In this document: piece by piece, positions 9,597 through 17,678 of the stretch
Layout: the number at the start of each line of letters is the position of its first letter
Position numbering within the stretch: the stretch's first letter is position 1
Assembly (NCBI RefSeq): GCF_003474435.1
Contig: NZ_QRNF01000015.1
Location: 20,921 to 84,920, forward strand
Length of the DNA: 64,000 bases
From: Ruminococcus sp. AF46-10NS
Lineage (GTDB): Bacteria > Bacillota > Clostridia > Lachnospirales > Lachnospiraceae
Direction of reading: 5' to 3'
Program-made: the position numbers and the translations under genes
Notes under the pieces: model-generated
Told to the model about the DNA's origin: nothing
The model's database searches: none
What the model saw: the letters and a program-made list of their open reading frames with translations, nothing else

Positions 9597-10571
9597 ATGA
9601 AGATGCAGTGGAAGATCGGAAATGTGGAGATGGAGAATCCTTTTGTGCTTGCACCAATGGCAGGGGTGACAGATCTGGCATTCCGAAAACTTTGCAAGGA
9701 GCAGGGAGCAGGACTGATCTGCATGGAAATGGTCAGTGCAAAAGCCATTTCCTATCATAATAAAAATACAGAAGCACTGATGGAGATCGACCCCGGAGAA
9801 CATCCGGTGTCCATGCAGCTTTTTGGCAGTGAACCGGAGTTGATGGCAGAAGTGGCAAAAAGCATCGAGGATCGTCCTTTTGACATTCTTGATATCAATA
9901 TGGGATGCCCGGTTCCGAAGGTAGTAAACAATGGCGAGGGATCCGCACTTCTGAAAAATCCAAGGCTCATTGAACAGATCGTACGAAGTGTTTCAGGAGC
10001 AGTTTCCAAACCTGTGACTGTGAAGGTGAGGATCGGTTTTGACGAGAATACACCGGTGGATGTGGTGGAGATCGCCAAGCGTGTGGAAGACGCCGGGGCA
10101 GCGGCCATTGCAGTTCATGGAAGAACAAGGCAGCAGTACTATTCCGGGCAGGCTGACTGGGATGCCATCCGTCGTGTGAAAGAGGCTGTGACGATTCCTG
10201 TGATCGGAAACGGAGATATCGTTTCCCCGGAAATAGCAGAGGAGATGTTTAAAGAGACTGGCTGTGATGCAGTGATGATCGGCCGCGCAGTCCGTGGAAA
10301 TCCGTGGATATTCCGGGAGCTGAACCACTACTTCCGGACCGGCGAAAAGCTGCCGAAACCTTCTGTGGAGGAAGTCTGTGAGATGATTTTGCGTCATGCG
10401 CGAAACCAGATTGAGATCAAGGGAGAATATATCGGGATCCGGGAGATGCGTAAACATGTGGCCTGGTACACAGCAGGTATGCGCCACAGTGCCGGGATTC
10501 GGAGAGAATCCAATAATATTGCAAGCTATGAGGAGCTGAAAAAGCTTACAGATATGCTTCTGGAAAGATAA
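9597..10571 (+). CDS. dusB: tRNA-dihydrouridine synthase (DusB type)
   Basis: FMN enzyme that reduces uridine to dihydrouridine in the tRNA D-loop. The 324 residues have the TIM-barrel signatures of the family: LAPMAGVTDLAFRKLC, the catalytic-cysteine segment INMGCPVPKVVNNGEGSALL, VKVRIGF, IAVHGRTRQQYYSG, PVIGNGDI and DAVMIGRAVRGNPWIF, then a C-terminal helical tRNA-binding domain. The greA gene downstream has its own promoter, and a hairpin lies directly after the dusB stop. Start is either the ATG at 9597 or the one at 9603. Confidence 0.94.
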   Translation: MKMQWKIGNVEMENPFVLAPMAGVTDLAFRKLCKEQGAGLICMEMVSAKAISYHNKNTEALMEIDPGEHPVSMQLFGSEPELMAEVAKSIEDRPFDILDINMGCPVPKVVNNGEGSALLKNPRLIEQIVRSVSGAVSKPVTVKVRIGFDENTPVDVVEIAKRVEDAGAAAIAVHGRTRQQYYSGQADWDAIRRVKEAVTIPVIGNGDIVSPEIAEEMFKETGCDAVMIGRAVRGNPWIFRELNHYFRTGEKLPKPSVEEVCEMILRHARNQIEIKGEYIGIREMRKHVAWYTAGMRHSAGIRRESNNIASYEELKKLTDMLLER

Positions 10572-10585
10572 GAAAAAATGCTTGG

Positions 10586-10624
10586 AAAACCGTGTGGAAA
10601 TTTATGATTTCCTGCGGTTTTTCT
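10586..10624 (+). terminator. Rho-independent terminator after dusB
   Basis: Stem AAAACCG / CGGTTTT with an inner GGAAAT / ATTTCC pair, followed by T residues. It separates dusB from the greA promoter. Confidence 0.75.
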
Positions 10625-10659
10625 GCGTTTCAGGAGGTCCTTTTTTCGACGTGGAATGC

Positions 10660-10688
10660 TTGACAATACTGGGGCTTTTCGGTATAAT
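10660..10688 (+). promoter_or_regulatory. Sigma-A promoter for greA
   Basis: Consensus TTGACA (10660-10665), 17-base spacer, TATAAT (10683-10688). The transcript would have a leader of about 130 bases before greA. Confidence 0.85.
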
Positions 10689-10823
10689 ACAGGAATTGTG
10701 AATATCCTGAGATTTTTACGCCCTTTTTTAGAAAAAAGAGCTCTTGGGAATGGTAGCAACAGAAATATCCGAAGCTGTATTTTTTCAGAAAAACAGCACG
10801 GTTTTGAAAGGAAGTAAGGCAAA

Positions 10824-11309
10824 ATGGAAGAAGCAAAGAAGAACTTACTCACATACGCAGGACTTAGAAAATTGGAAGACGAGCTGCATGATCTGAAAGT
10901 TGTTAAGAGAAAAGAAGTAGCAGGAAAGATCAAAGAGGCCAGAGAGCAGGGAGACCTTTCTGAGAACGCTGAGTACGATGCAGCAAAAGACGAGCAGAGA
11001 GATATCGAGGCACGTATCGAGGAGATCGAGAAGATCCTTAAGAATGCCGAGGTTGTAGTAGAGGACGAAGTTGATCTTGACAGAATCAGCGTAGGCTGCA
11101 AGGTTAAGGTTCATGATTATGAGTTTGAGGAAGACATGGAGCTGAAGATCGTAGGTTCCACAGAGGCTAACAGCCTTGAGGGCAAGATCTCCAACGAGTC
11201 TCCGGTAGGCAAGGCACTGATCGGTGCACACACCAACGATATCGTTGAGGTTGAGATGCCGTCCGGAATCATGAAATACAAAGTTCTTGAGATCCAGAGA
11301 AACGTATAA
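10824..11309 (+). CDS. greA: Transcription elongation factor GreA
   Basis: Binds the RNA polymerase secondary channel and stimulates cleavage of backtracked transcripts. 161 residues: N-terminal coiled coil (residues 1-80) with the acidic tip region EQGDLSENAEYDAAKDEQ, whose Asp/Glu residues act in the polymerase active site, and a C-terminal FKBP-like domain (VGCKVKVHDYEFEED, SPVGKALIGAHTNDIVEVEMP). Length and motifs fit GreA exactly. Preceded by its own strong promoter and by AAAGGAAG. Confidence 0.97.
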   Translation: MEEAKKNLLTYAGLRKLEDELHDLKVVKRKEVAGKIKEAREQGDLSENAEYDAAKDEQRDIEARIEEIEKILKNAEVVVEDEVDLDRISVGCKVKVHDYEFEEDMELKIVGSTEANSLEGKISNESPVGKALIGAHTNDIVEVEMPSGIMKYKVLEIQRNV

Positions 11310-11312
11310 TAT

Positions 11313-11371
11313 AACTGTGAAACAGTTATTTAATTATGAGCAAGTAGCGAATGCGGATTGCAAATATCCGC
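11313..11371 (+). repeat. Partial copy of dispersed hairpin repeat (copy B)
   Basis: Between greA and lysS lies a small hairpin (AACTGT-GAA-ACAGTT, 11313-11327) followed by TGAGCAAGTAGCGAA and a second hairpin GCGGAT / ATCCGC. The same order and nearly the same bases occur in the longer element at 62574-62733, and the last hairpin also at 60014-60060. It sits in the 5' leader of lysS. Confidence 0.75.
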
Positions 11372-11402
11372 TAAACGATTGGTAGATTAAGGAGGCCGAC
11401 AA

Positions 11403-13436
11403 GTGGCAGAGCAGAAGAAGCAGGATGTAAACCAGCTGCTTAAGGTACGTCGTGACAAACTGGCAGACCTTCAGGCAAATGGCAGGGACCCGTTTCAGAT
11501 CACAAAATTTGATCAGACACATCATTCCCTTGAGGTGAAAAATCTCTATGAAGCACATGAGGCAGAGCTTCTCAGAGACCGCAAGGAGCTTGATGTAACA
11601 GGTCTTGATGAAGAGCAGACAAAAGAGGCTCAGAAGAAGGATTATGAAGAAAGAAGAAGCATCATGGACGCAAGCCCGATCCATGTATCGATCGCAGGAC
11701 GTATGATGTTCAAGCGTGTAATGGGAAAAGCTTCTTTCTGCAATATCCAGGATTTACAGGGTAACATTCAGGTTTATGTGGCAAGAGACGCCATTGGAAC
11801 CGATTCCTATGCAGATTTCAAGAAATCTGATATCGGTGATATTTTTGGTCTGGAGGGATTTGCTTTCAGAACAAGAACAGGTGAGATCTCCATTCATGCA
11901 GAGAAGATGACTCTTCTTTCCAAGAGCTTACAGATCCTTCCTGAGAAATTCCACGGACTGACAGATACAGATACCCGTTATCGTCAGAGATATGTGGATC
12001 TTATCATGAACCAGGACAGTAAGAAGGTATTCATCAAACGTTCCCAGATCCTTAAGGAAATCCGTAATTTCCTTGCAGGACGTGACTTCATGGAAGTGGA
12101 AACACCAATGCTGGTTTCCAACGCAGGCGGTGCAGCTGCAAGACCGTTTGAGACACATTACAACGCACTGAACGAAGACGTTAAGCTTCGTATTTCCCTG
12201 GAGCTTTATCTTAAGAGACTGATCGTGGGCGGACTTGAGAGAGTTTACGAGATCGGCCGTGTATTCCGTAACGAGGGTGTTGATACCCGCCACAATCCGG
12301 AGTTCACTCTGATGGAGCTTTATCAGGCATATACTGATTATGAGGGAATGATGGAGCTGACAGAGTCCATGTTCCGTTACCTTGCAGAGAAGGTCTGCGG
12401 TTCCACAAAGATTTCCTACAATGGTATCGAGATCGATCTTGGAAAGCCTTTCGCACGTCTGACCATGAACGATGCCATCAAGAAATATGCAGGAATCGAC
12501 TTTGACGAAGTAGCAGATGATGAGGCAGCCAAGAAGCTTGCTGACGAGCATCATATCGAGTATGAGGATCGTCATAAGAAGGGTGACATCATCAACCTCT
12601 TCTTCGAGGAGTACTGTGAGAAAGAGCTGATCCAGCCGACATTTATCATGGATCATCCGATCGAGATCTCTCCGCTGACCAAGAAGAAACCTTCCGATCC
12701 GAACAAGGTAGAGCGTTTCGAGCTCTTTATCAATACATGGGAAATGTGTAACGCATATTCCGAGCTCAACGACCCGATCGATCAGAGAGAACGTTTCAAA
12801 GCACAGGATGCCCTTGCAGACGCAGGTGATGAGGAAGCAAACCATACAGATGAAGACTTCCTGAATGCACTGGAGATTGGTATGCCGCCAACAGGTGGTA
12901 TCGGATACGGAATCGACCGTCTCGTTATGCTCCTGACAGATAGCCAGGCAATCAGAGACGTACTGCTGTTCCCGACAATGAAGTCACTGGACGCTGATAA
13001 GAAAGCTTCCAAGCCAGCAAACAGCACTTCTGAAGCAGCACCGGAGAAAGAAGAAGTAATTGATTTCTCCAAGGTAAAAGTGGAGCCGTTATTTGAGGAA
13101 TTCGTAGATTTCGATACTTTCAGCAAATCAGATTTCAGAGCTGTAAAGGTAAAAGCATGTGAAGCTGTTAAGAAATCCAAGAAGCTGTTACAGTTCACTC
13201 TGGATGACGGAACAGGCACAGATCGTACCATTTTAAGCGGTATTCACGCTTATTACGAGCCAGAAGAACTGGTTGGTAAGACACTGATCGCTATCACAAA
13301 TCTGCCTCCAAGAGCTATGATGGGAATTGAATCCTGTGGTATGCTGTTATCTGCAATTCATGAGGAAGAGGGAGAAGAAAAACTTCATCTTCTGATGGTT
13401 GATAACCATATTCCGGCAGGTGCAAAGCTGTACTAA
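11403..13436 (+). CDS. lysS: Class II lysyl-tRNA synthetase with C-terminal tRNA-binding domain
   Basis: Charges tRNA-Lys. The 677 residues comprise an N-terminal OB-fold anticodon-binding domain (residues 60-170), the class II core with motif 2 ([14 protein letters not shown]) and motif 3 ([15 protein letters not shown]), and about 120 extra residues from 555 on. The extension ([45 protein letters not shown]) is the EMAP-II/Trbp111-like tRNA-binding domain usually found on MetG or as a separate protein. A Ser/Ala/Glu-rich linker joins the two. Start is GTG at 11403 behind GGAGG (11391-11395). Confidence 0.95.
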   Translation: MAEQKKQDVNQLLKVRRDKLADLQANGRDPFQITKFDQTHHSLEVKNLYEAHEAELLRDRKELDVTGLDEEQTKEAQKKDYEERRSIMDASPIHVSIAGRMMFKRVMGKASFCNIQDLQGNIQVYVARDAIGTDSYADFKKSDIGDIFGLEGFAFRTRTGEISIHAEKMTLLSKSLQILPEKFHGLTDTDTRYRQRYVDLIMNQDSKKVFIKRSQILKEIRNFLAGRDFMEVETPMLVSNAGGAAARPFETHYNALNEDVKLRISLELYLKRLIVGGLERVYEIGRVFRNEGVDTRHNPEFTLMELYQAYTDYEGMMELTESMFRYLAEKVCGSTKISYNGIEIDLGKPFARLTMNDAIKKYAGIDFDEVADDEAAKKLADEHHIEYEDRHKKGDIINLFFEEYCEKELIQPTFIMDHPIEISPLTKKKPSDPNKVERFELFINTWEMCNAYSELNDPIDQRERFKAQDALADAGDEEANHTDEDFLNALEIGMPPTGGIGYGIDRLVMLLTDSQAIRDVLLFPTMKSLDADKKASKPANSTSEAAPEKEEVIDFSKVKVEPLFEEFVDFDTFSKSDFRAVKVKACEAVKKSKKLLQFTLDDGTGTDRTILSGIHAYYEPEELVGKTLIAITNLPPRAMMGIESCGMLLSAIHEEEGEEKLHLLMVDNHIPAGAKLY

Positions 13437-13671
13437 AATTAAATATTAAATGTCTAAAACCATGATGTCAGACTGCGTTTGACAACAATTTGACAACAAA
13501 ATTTGGGATAATAATGAATCGTTATGAAGCATGACGAATTTCAGGTGGAAAGACACAGGTTTGAGAATGAAATCAAAATTGATTCACTGGATCAATGATT
13601 GATATGCATGACAACAAGAGCACTTCTTAGAGTTTAATCTGAGAGGTGCTTTTTTTCGTACTCAAAAATAT
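13437..13671. other. Non-coding junction between core genes and accessory island
   Basis: No coding frame is convincing. Two tandem copies of TTTGACAACAA occur near 13479-13500, a sequence style often seen beside integrase-mediated insertions, but no integrase gene is present. A terminator hairpin lies at its end. I infer this is an old recombination scar. Confidence 0.4.
13619..13656 (+). terminator. Rho-independent terminator
   Basis: Stem AGCACTTCT / AGAGGTGCT (with G-U pairing) followed by seven T residues. It closes the lysS transcript or whatever reads into the island. Confidence 0.75.
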
Positions 13672-13700
13672 ATCCCGGCAGTCAACTTCTGTAAAACAGT
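13672..13700 (+). repeat. 29-base direct repeat, left copy
   Basis: Begins ATCCCGGCAGTCAACT and ends AAAACAGT. It matches 21732-21760 at 27 of 29 bases in the same orientation. Both copies lie shortly upstream of a gene start. The repeats bracket the accessory genes of 13.7-21.7 kb, so they could be attachment-site scars or a shared leader sequence. Confidence 0.7.
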
Positions 13701-13725
13701 GAATCTAATTTTGGAGGAAAATATC

Positions 13726-13995
13726 ATGGATAAAAATTATAAACCAATCACAAGTATGAAGGAAGTACCAGAGCAGCTTAGAAAATTACGCCGACAGTAT
13801 CTGCGCTATCAACAGGCAGAAATCATTTACAGTATCTCCCATAAGAAACTTTTGGAACTTGCCAGTGATGCAGGTGCGATTTACAGAATAGATGGAACGG
13901 TACTGATTAACAAGGATATTTTTGATACTTATCTGGAACGATTCCATGAACCGGCGATAGGAAAAGGCAGGGAGGAAATGATGGATGAGCGGTAA
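13726..13995 (+). CDS. DUF6462-like small protein (mobile-element associated)
   Basis: 89 residues with an excisionase-like winged-helix look: YQQAEIIYSISHKKLLELAS, DAGAIYRIDGTVLINKDIFDTYLE. The pattern of a Tyr-rich helix, then AGA-x-Y-x-I(G/D) and a final LI-x-(R/K)-x-IF-x-x-YL, is the one I associate with DUF6462 proteins carried on Firmicute conjugative elements. GGAGG lies 9 bases before the ATG. The next gene, a paralogue, overlaps its end by 11 bases. Role unknown; DNA binding in element control is a guess from the fold. Confidence 0.75.
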   Translation: MDKNYKPITSMKEVPEQLRKLRRQYLRYQQAEIIYSISHKKLLELASDAGAIYRIDGTVLINKDIFDTYLERFHEPAIGKGREEMMDER

Positions 13996-14212
13996 TGTAT
14001 GGATGTTTTCAGATGAGATTGACGATGAAGATCTGGAATTTATGAGCCATGACTACGTGACCTATAATATGGCATGTGAATATTACAGACTGGGAATCAA
14101 GCCCGTAGTTCGTATGGCACATGAAGCCGGAGCAGTATATAAGATTGGGAAGAAAGTACTGATTCGTAGAAGTATATTTGAAGCGTATCTGCGAGAGCAG
14201 AGGAAGATTTGA
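13985..14212 (+). CDS. Second DUF6462-like small protein
   Basis: 75 residues sharing the layout of its upstream neighbour: YVTYNMACEYYRLGIKPVVRMA, then HEAGAVYKIGKKVLIRRSIFEAYL. The start overlaps the previous gene by 11 bases and its stop overlaps the next frame, so the three genes were translated as one unit. A third, truncated relative occurs at 20194-20313. Probably a remnant of an integrative element's control region. Confidence 0.72.
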   Translation: MSGNVWMFSDEIDDEDLEFMSHDYVTYNMACEYYRLGIKPVVRMAHEAGAVYKIGKKVLIRRSIFEAYLREQRKI

Positions 14213-14226
14213 TAGAGGAGAAGAAC

Positions 14227-14577
14227 ATGAGTGAACAGAGAAAAATAATACATGATGATAACAATGGATTGGATTATGTGCTGGTGGGAGATTATTACAT
14301 GCCGATGTTAGCCTTGCCGGAGGAAAACCGACCGATTGGTTACTGGGGAATACTTCGGAAACAATATCTGAAAAAACATAAATCAGGGATGTATTCTTAT
14401 CTTTTGTTGACCGGAAAACTGGATCGCTATCTGGCAGATCTTAACGAACAGGCACAGGAATGGTATGAGCTGATTGAAGCACAAATGAGAATTGCGGATG
14501 GAGTTACCGAGGAACTGAAGAGTCAGAATCCTATGGAATGGGCAGGTAGACTATATGTATGGAGAAGCACTTTATAA
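14227..14577 (+). CDS. TnpV-family transposon protein with aberrant C-terminus
   Basis: 116 residues. The first 100 match the TnpV family pattern: DYYMPMLALPEENRPIGYWG, LRKQYLKKHKSGMY, LLLTGKLDRYLADLNEQAQE, and IADGVTEELKSQNPMEWAGR. The usual ending with further helical residues is missing: after WAGR the frame runs into LYVWRSTL and stops. At that point another gene fragment begins in a different frame, so a deletion has joined the 3' end of this gene to foreign sequence. TnpV proteins ride on Tn4451/Tn1549-like elements. Start taken at 14227 (MSEQRK) behind GAGGAG. Confidence 0.75.
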   Translation: MSEQRKIIHDDNNGLDYVLVGDYYMPMLALPEENRPIGYWGILRKQYLKKHKSGMYSYLLLTGKLDRYLADLNEQAQEWYELIEAQMRIADGVTEELKSQNPMEWAGRLYVWRSTL

Positions 14578-14743
14578 GCCTGAAATGAAAGAAGGAAATC
14601 CTATAAGGTTATATAGTTTGGATGAAATCACGGAGATATTCTGTAAATTAGGACTTCGTATTTGTAACAGCTTTGCTGATTTCAGTGGAAAGCCGAGTTC
14701 TGATAATGATATTCAATTGATGGTTTATTCCATACGGGAATAA
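14555..14743 (+). pseudogene. C-terminal remnant of a SAM-dependent methyltransferase
   Basis: About 62 residues in a frame different from tnpV: MYGEALYKPEMKEGNPIRLY, SLDEITEIFCKLGLRICNSF, ADFSGKPSSDNDIQLMVYS. This resembles the last helix-strand pair of class I methyltransferases, with an acidic substrate loop and a final hydrophobic strand; the SAM-binding part is absent. It abuts the truncated end of tnpV. I infer a deletion scar, and the original gene may have been an antibiotic- or DNA-modifying enzyme. Confidence 0.55.
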
Positions 14744-14777
14744 ATCTTCATCAAATCTTTATTTTTTTCTGTTAGGT

Positions 14778-14803
14778 TATATTTCAGTAAGAAATGAAAT
14801 ATA
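14778..14803 (+). promoter_or_regulatory. Inverted repeat just before the LanF-like gene
   Basis: Nine-base arms TATATTTCA / TGAAATATA separated by 8 bases, directly upstream of the AAGGAAGGA ribosome site of the ABC operon. Possible regulator binding site or RNA hairpin masking the ribosome site. Confidence 0.45.
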
Positions 14804-14821
14804 GAAGGAAGGATAGTAAAG

Positions 14822-15535
14822 ATGGAAATGATGTTACAGACACAAAATCTATGTAAATATTTTAGAAAACAGAAAGCGGTAAATAATGTTTCACTTAATA
14901 TCGAAAAGGGACAGATTTATGGACTGCTTGGACCGAATGGCGCTGGTAAATCTACCACATTGAAAATGCTGACCGGTATGATGAAACCAACTGCAGGAAA
15001 GATTTACTTTGATGGAAAACTTTTGGATAGGAAAGATTTATCAAAAATAGGAGCGTTAATTGAAAATCCGCCTATTTATGAAAATCTTTCCGCCAGAGAG
15101 AATTTAAAAGTAAGACAATTATTGCTTGGTACAGATGAAAACAGAATTGATGAGGTCTTGCAGATTGTATCACTTACAAATACCGGAAAGAAGAAAGCAG
15201 GGCAGTTTTCTTTGGGAATGAAGCAAAGACTAGGCATTGCAATGGCATTGCTTGGAGAACCGGAACTTTTGATATTGGATGAACCTACGAATGGATTAGA
15301 TCCAATAGGTATCGAGGAATTACGAGAGCTGATTCGGTCTTTTCCGGAACAGGGAATCACTGTAATTCTCTCCAGTCATATTCTCTCGGAGGTACAGTTA
15401 CTTGCAGATAAAGTCGGGATTATTTCAGGTGGAATCTTAGGATACGAAGGAGCATTAAAGCAGGGAGATAATCTTGAAGATTTGTTTATGAATGTGGTAA
15501 GAAAAAACCGGAAAGCAGGTGAAATCCATGGTTAA
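14822..15535 (+). CDS. LanF-like ABC transporter ATP-binding protein
   Basis: 237-residue ATPase of the lantibiotic-immunity/bacitracin BcrA class. Walker A GPNGAGKST near residue 38, Q-loop region ALIENPPIYENLSARENL, signature FSLGMKQRLGIAMALLG, Walker B LLILDEPTNGLDP and the H-loop VILSSHILSE are all present. Followed by two overlapping or abutting permease genes and a response regulator/kinase pair, the arrangement of LanFEG-RK or CprABC-RK systems that expel cationic antimicrobial peptides. An alternative start lies two codons downstream. The sequence is visibly more A/T-rich than the housekeeping genes before it. Confidence 0.9.
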   Translation: MEMMLQTQNLCKYFRKQKAVNNVSLNIEKGQIYGLLGPNGAGKSTTLKMLTGMMKPTAGKIYFDGKLLDRKDLSKIGALIENPPIYENLSARENLKVRQLLLGTDENRIDEVLQIVSLTNTGKKKAGQFSLGMKQRLGIAMALLGEPELLILDEPTNGLDPIGIEELRELIRSFPEQGITVILSSHILSEVQLLADKVGIISGGILGYEGALKQGDNLEDLFMNVVRKNRKAGEIHG

Positions 15536-16259
15536 TATTATAAAAGCAGAACATCAAAAAGCCAAAAGAACCATGCGAAAAAAGTTTATCTGGGGATTTC
15601 CTCTTCTTACATTTGTCATGGCATTTATATTTACTCTTGGGATGACAAATGCTTATGCAGAAAGTGTTTGGAACTGGTGGTATACACTTTTGCTGCCAGG
15701 GATGATTGCTCTATTTTGTTATCTTTCTGTGGCGCAGGAGAAAAAGATAAAATACTATCATTTAATGACTATTCCCACAGACAGAAGAAAATTGTTGCTG
15801 GGGAAAATTATTTATATTGGGTACATGATTTTGTTTTCTAATGTGATTGTGTTTGCAGGAGCAACGCTTGGAGGCTTTCTTCTAACGACACATGTTCCAG
15901 TTGGAGGAGCGTTGATTGCAGTATTGTTTCTGACGGTTTCTGAGTTATGGGAGATTCCGGTAGCTTTATTTTTAAGTGAACGCTTTGGAATGATTGTAAA
16001 CCTGTTCGTCTGTCTATTTATTACCGTCAGCGGTGTGGTGATATCACAAACCAGAATCTGGTATGTACTTGTTTCTGCAATCCCTATGCGAATGATGTGT
16101 CCGTTGCTTCATATTTTACCGAATGGTCTTGCAGCAGAAGATGGGAATCCTTTTCTGAATACGGGAGTGATTGTTCCGGGGATCTGCCTCTCAATGATCT
16201 GGTTTGTTCTTGCAACGGTTTTGTTTTTGAAATGGTTTGAGAGAAGAGAGGTGAAGTAA
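15528..16259 (+). CDS. LanE-like ABC permease
   Basis: About 243 residues with six predicted membrane helices (for example FIWGFPLLTFVMAFIFTLGM and LLLPGMIALFCYLSV). It begins with the short basic segment MVNIIKAEHQKAKRTMRKKF typical of LanE/LanG subunits. AGGTG at 15517-15521 points to the ATG at 15528, inside the end of the ATPase gene, so translation is coupled. An in-frame GTG at 15519 is the alternative. Pairs with the next permease to form the membrane channel of the exporter. Confidence 0.87.
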   Translation: MVNIIKAEHQKAKRTMRKKFIWGFPLLTFVMAFIFTLGMTNAYAESVWNWWYTLLLPGMIALFCYLSVAQEKKIKYYHLMTIPTDRRKLLLGKIIYIGYMILFSNVIVFAGATLGGFLLTTHVPVGGALIAVLFLTVSELWEIPVALFLSERFGMIVNLFVCLFITVSGVVISQTRIWYVLVSAIPMRMMCPLLHILPNGLAAEDGNPFLNTGVIVPGICLSMIWFVLATVLFLKWFERREVK

Positions 16260-16260
16260 G

Positions 16261-17001
16261 ATGCTTGGAAGATCTCTTAATGCAGACTTGCGAAAGATGA
16301 AAGGAACATCTGTGATTCTGGCACACTTACTGATTCCGATTATAACCAGCGTTATATTTTTAATATATTACTTTTTTTCACCATGGAATGAAAATATGAA
16401 AGTGATTGCATTTTATCAGGCAATAGGAGCAGGACTTCCGGTACTTATTGGAATTTTTACAGCAAGTGTGATGGAACAGGAACAAAATGCAGGTGATTTT
16501 CAAAATCTGTTGTCTTTACCGGATAAACCTGCAGCATTTTTATCGAAACTGTTGATGCTACTGGTTTTGTGTCTGTGCTCTATCCTATTGACAGCAATCA
16601 TATTCGGAATTGGATTTGGAAGAATCGCATCAAGCGATATCGAAATCATGAAAGGATGTATATTTGCAGCATTGCTGCTGTGGGGAAGCAGTGTTCCACT
16701 TTATCTGTGGCAGCTGATTCTGGCTTTTCAGTTTGGAAAAGGGGTATCCATTGGAGCAGGGATTATATCAGGACTAATTAGTGCATTGATGCTTACCGGA
16801 CTTGGAGATTATGTGTGGAAATATGTATTTGTCTGCTGGACGGGTAGAGTACCATATACTTATCTGCAATCTGTATTGGGAGAAACTAGTGTAGGTGAAT
16901 GGTTGTCATTCATACCAGGTTGCTTAATATTTACAGGGATTAGTATGGTATACTATTTTTGGTGGGTAAACCACTGGGAAGGAAACAGAATATCGGAATA
17001 G
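16261..17001 (+). CDS. LanG-like ABC permease
   Basis: 246 residues, six predicted membrane helices, with the N-terminal MLGRSLNADLRKMKGTSVI and a periplasmic/extracytoplasmic loop after helix 1, as in LanG/MutG subunits. It starts one base after the stop of its partner permease. With the ATPase it would form an exporter protecting the membrane from lantibiotic-like peptides. The peptide itself is not encoded nearby, so this looks like resistance and not producer immunity. Confidence 0.87.
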   Translation: MLGRSLNADLRKMKGTSVILAHLLIPIITSVIFLIYYFFSPWNENMKVIAFYQAIGAGLPVLIGIFTASVMEQEQNAGDFQNLLSLPDKPAAFLSKLLMLLVLCLCSILLTAIIFGIGFGRIASSDIEIMKGCIFAALLLWGSSVPLYLWQLILAFQFGKGVSIGAGIISGLISALMLTGLGDYVWKYVFVCWTGRVPYTYLQSVLGETSVGEWLSFIPGCLIFTGISMVYYFWWVNHWEGNRISE

Positions 17002-17015
17002 AATCGAGGGAAACT

Positions 17016-17678
17016 ATGGCAAAAATACTGGCAGTTGATGATGAACCGGCAATTCTGGAAATGATAGAAAGCATTTTGAATAAGGATGGACATCTGGTTA
17101 CCAAAGTAAGTAATCCGCTGAAACTTAATATGGAAGAATTACATCGTTATGACCTGATTTTACTTGACATTATGATGCCTGGAATGGACGGCTTTGAATT
17201 ATGCAAAAGAATCAGGGCACTTGTGGATTGTCCGATTTTGTTTCTTACCGCAAAAACGGAGGAAAAAAGTCTGGTGAACGGACTTTCGTTGGGAGCAGAT
17301 GATTATATTTCAAAGCCATTTGGAGTGATGGAACTTCGGGCAAGGATTCATGCACATCTTAGAAGAGAGCACAGGGAACATTCTGTCCGGATGGTTTTGG
17401 GGAGGGTCTGTATTCAAATATCTCAAAAGAAACTATTGGTTGATGATAAGGAACTTCCTCTTACGAAAGCGGAGTACGAAATTTGTGAATTCCTGGCTAA
17501 AAACAGGGGACAGGTTTTCTCGAAAGAACAGATTTTAGAAGAGGTCTTTGGTTTTGACAGTGAGAGTAATGACAGTACCATTATCACGCATATCAAAAAT
17601 ATAAGAGCAAAATTTGCGGATTATGATTATACACCGATAAAAACAGTCTGGGGGATTGGATATAAATGGGAAGAGTAA
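17016..17678 (+). CDS. OmpR-family response regulator
   Basis: 220 residues: receiver domain with acidic pocket VDDEP (residues 7-11), phospho-acceptor Asp51 in LLDIMMPGMDG, and Lys in SKPFG; then an OmpR/PhoB winged-helix (residues 125-220; LLVDDKELPLTKAEYEICEF, FSKEQILEEVFG, TIITHIKNIRAKF, KTVWGIGYKWE). It probably activates the upstream exporter operon on signal from the kinase encoded next, whose start overlaps its stop by 13 bases. Start chosen at the ATG that begins the receiver fold; the preceding bases overlap the permease end. Confidence 0.93.
   Translation: MAKILAVDDEPAILEMIESILNKDGHLVTKVSNPLKLNMEELHRYDLILLDIMMPGMDGFELCKRIRALVDCPILFLTAKTEEKSLVNGLSLGADDYISKPFGVMELRARIHAHLRREHREHSVRMVLGRVCIQISQKKLLVDDKELPLTKAEYEICEFLAKNRGQVFSKEQILEEVFGFDSESNDSTIITHIKNIRAKFADYDYTPIKTVWGIGYKWEE

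Noticed and set aside
11313..11402. Possible T-box leader for lysS
   Set aside because: No T-box sequence (TGGNACCGCG-type) or specifier stem is present; the structure is explained by the dispersed repeat.
13437..13671. Integrase or intact att site next to lysS
   Set aside because: Only the tandem TTTGACAACAA suggests one; no recombinase gene or tRNA gene is present in the window.
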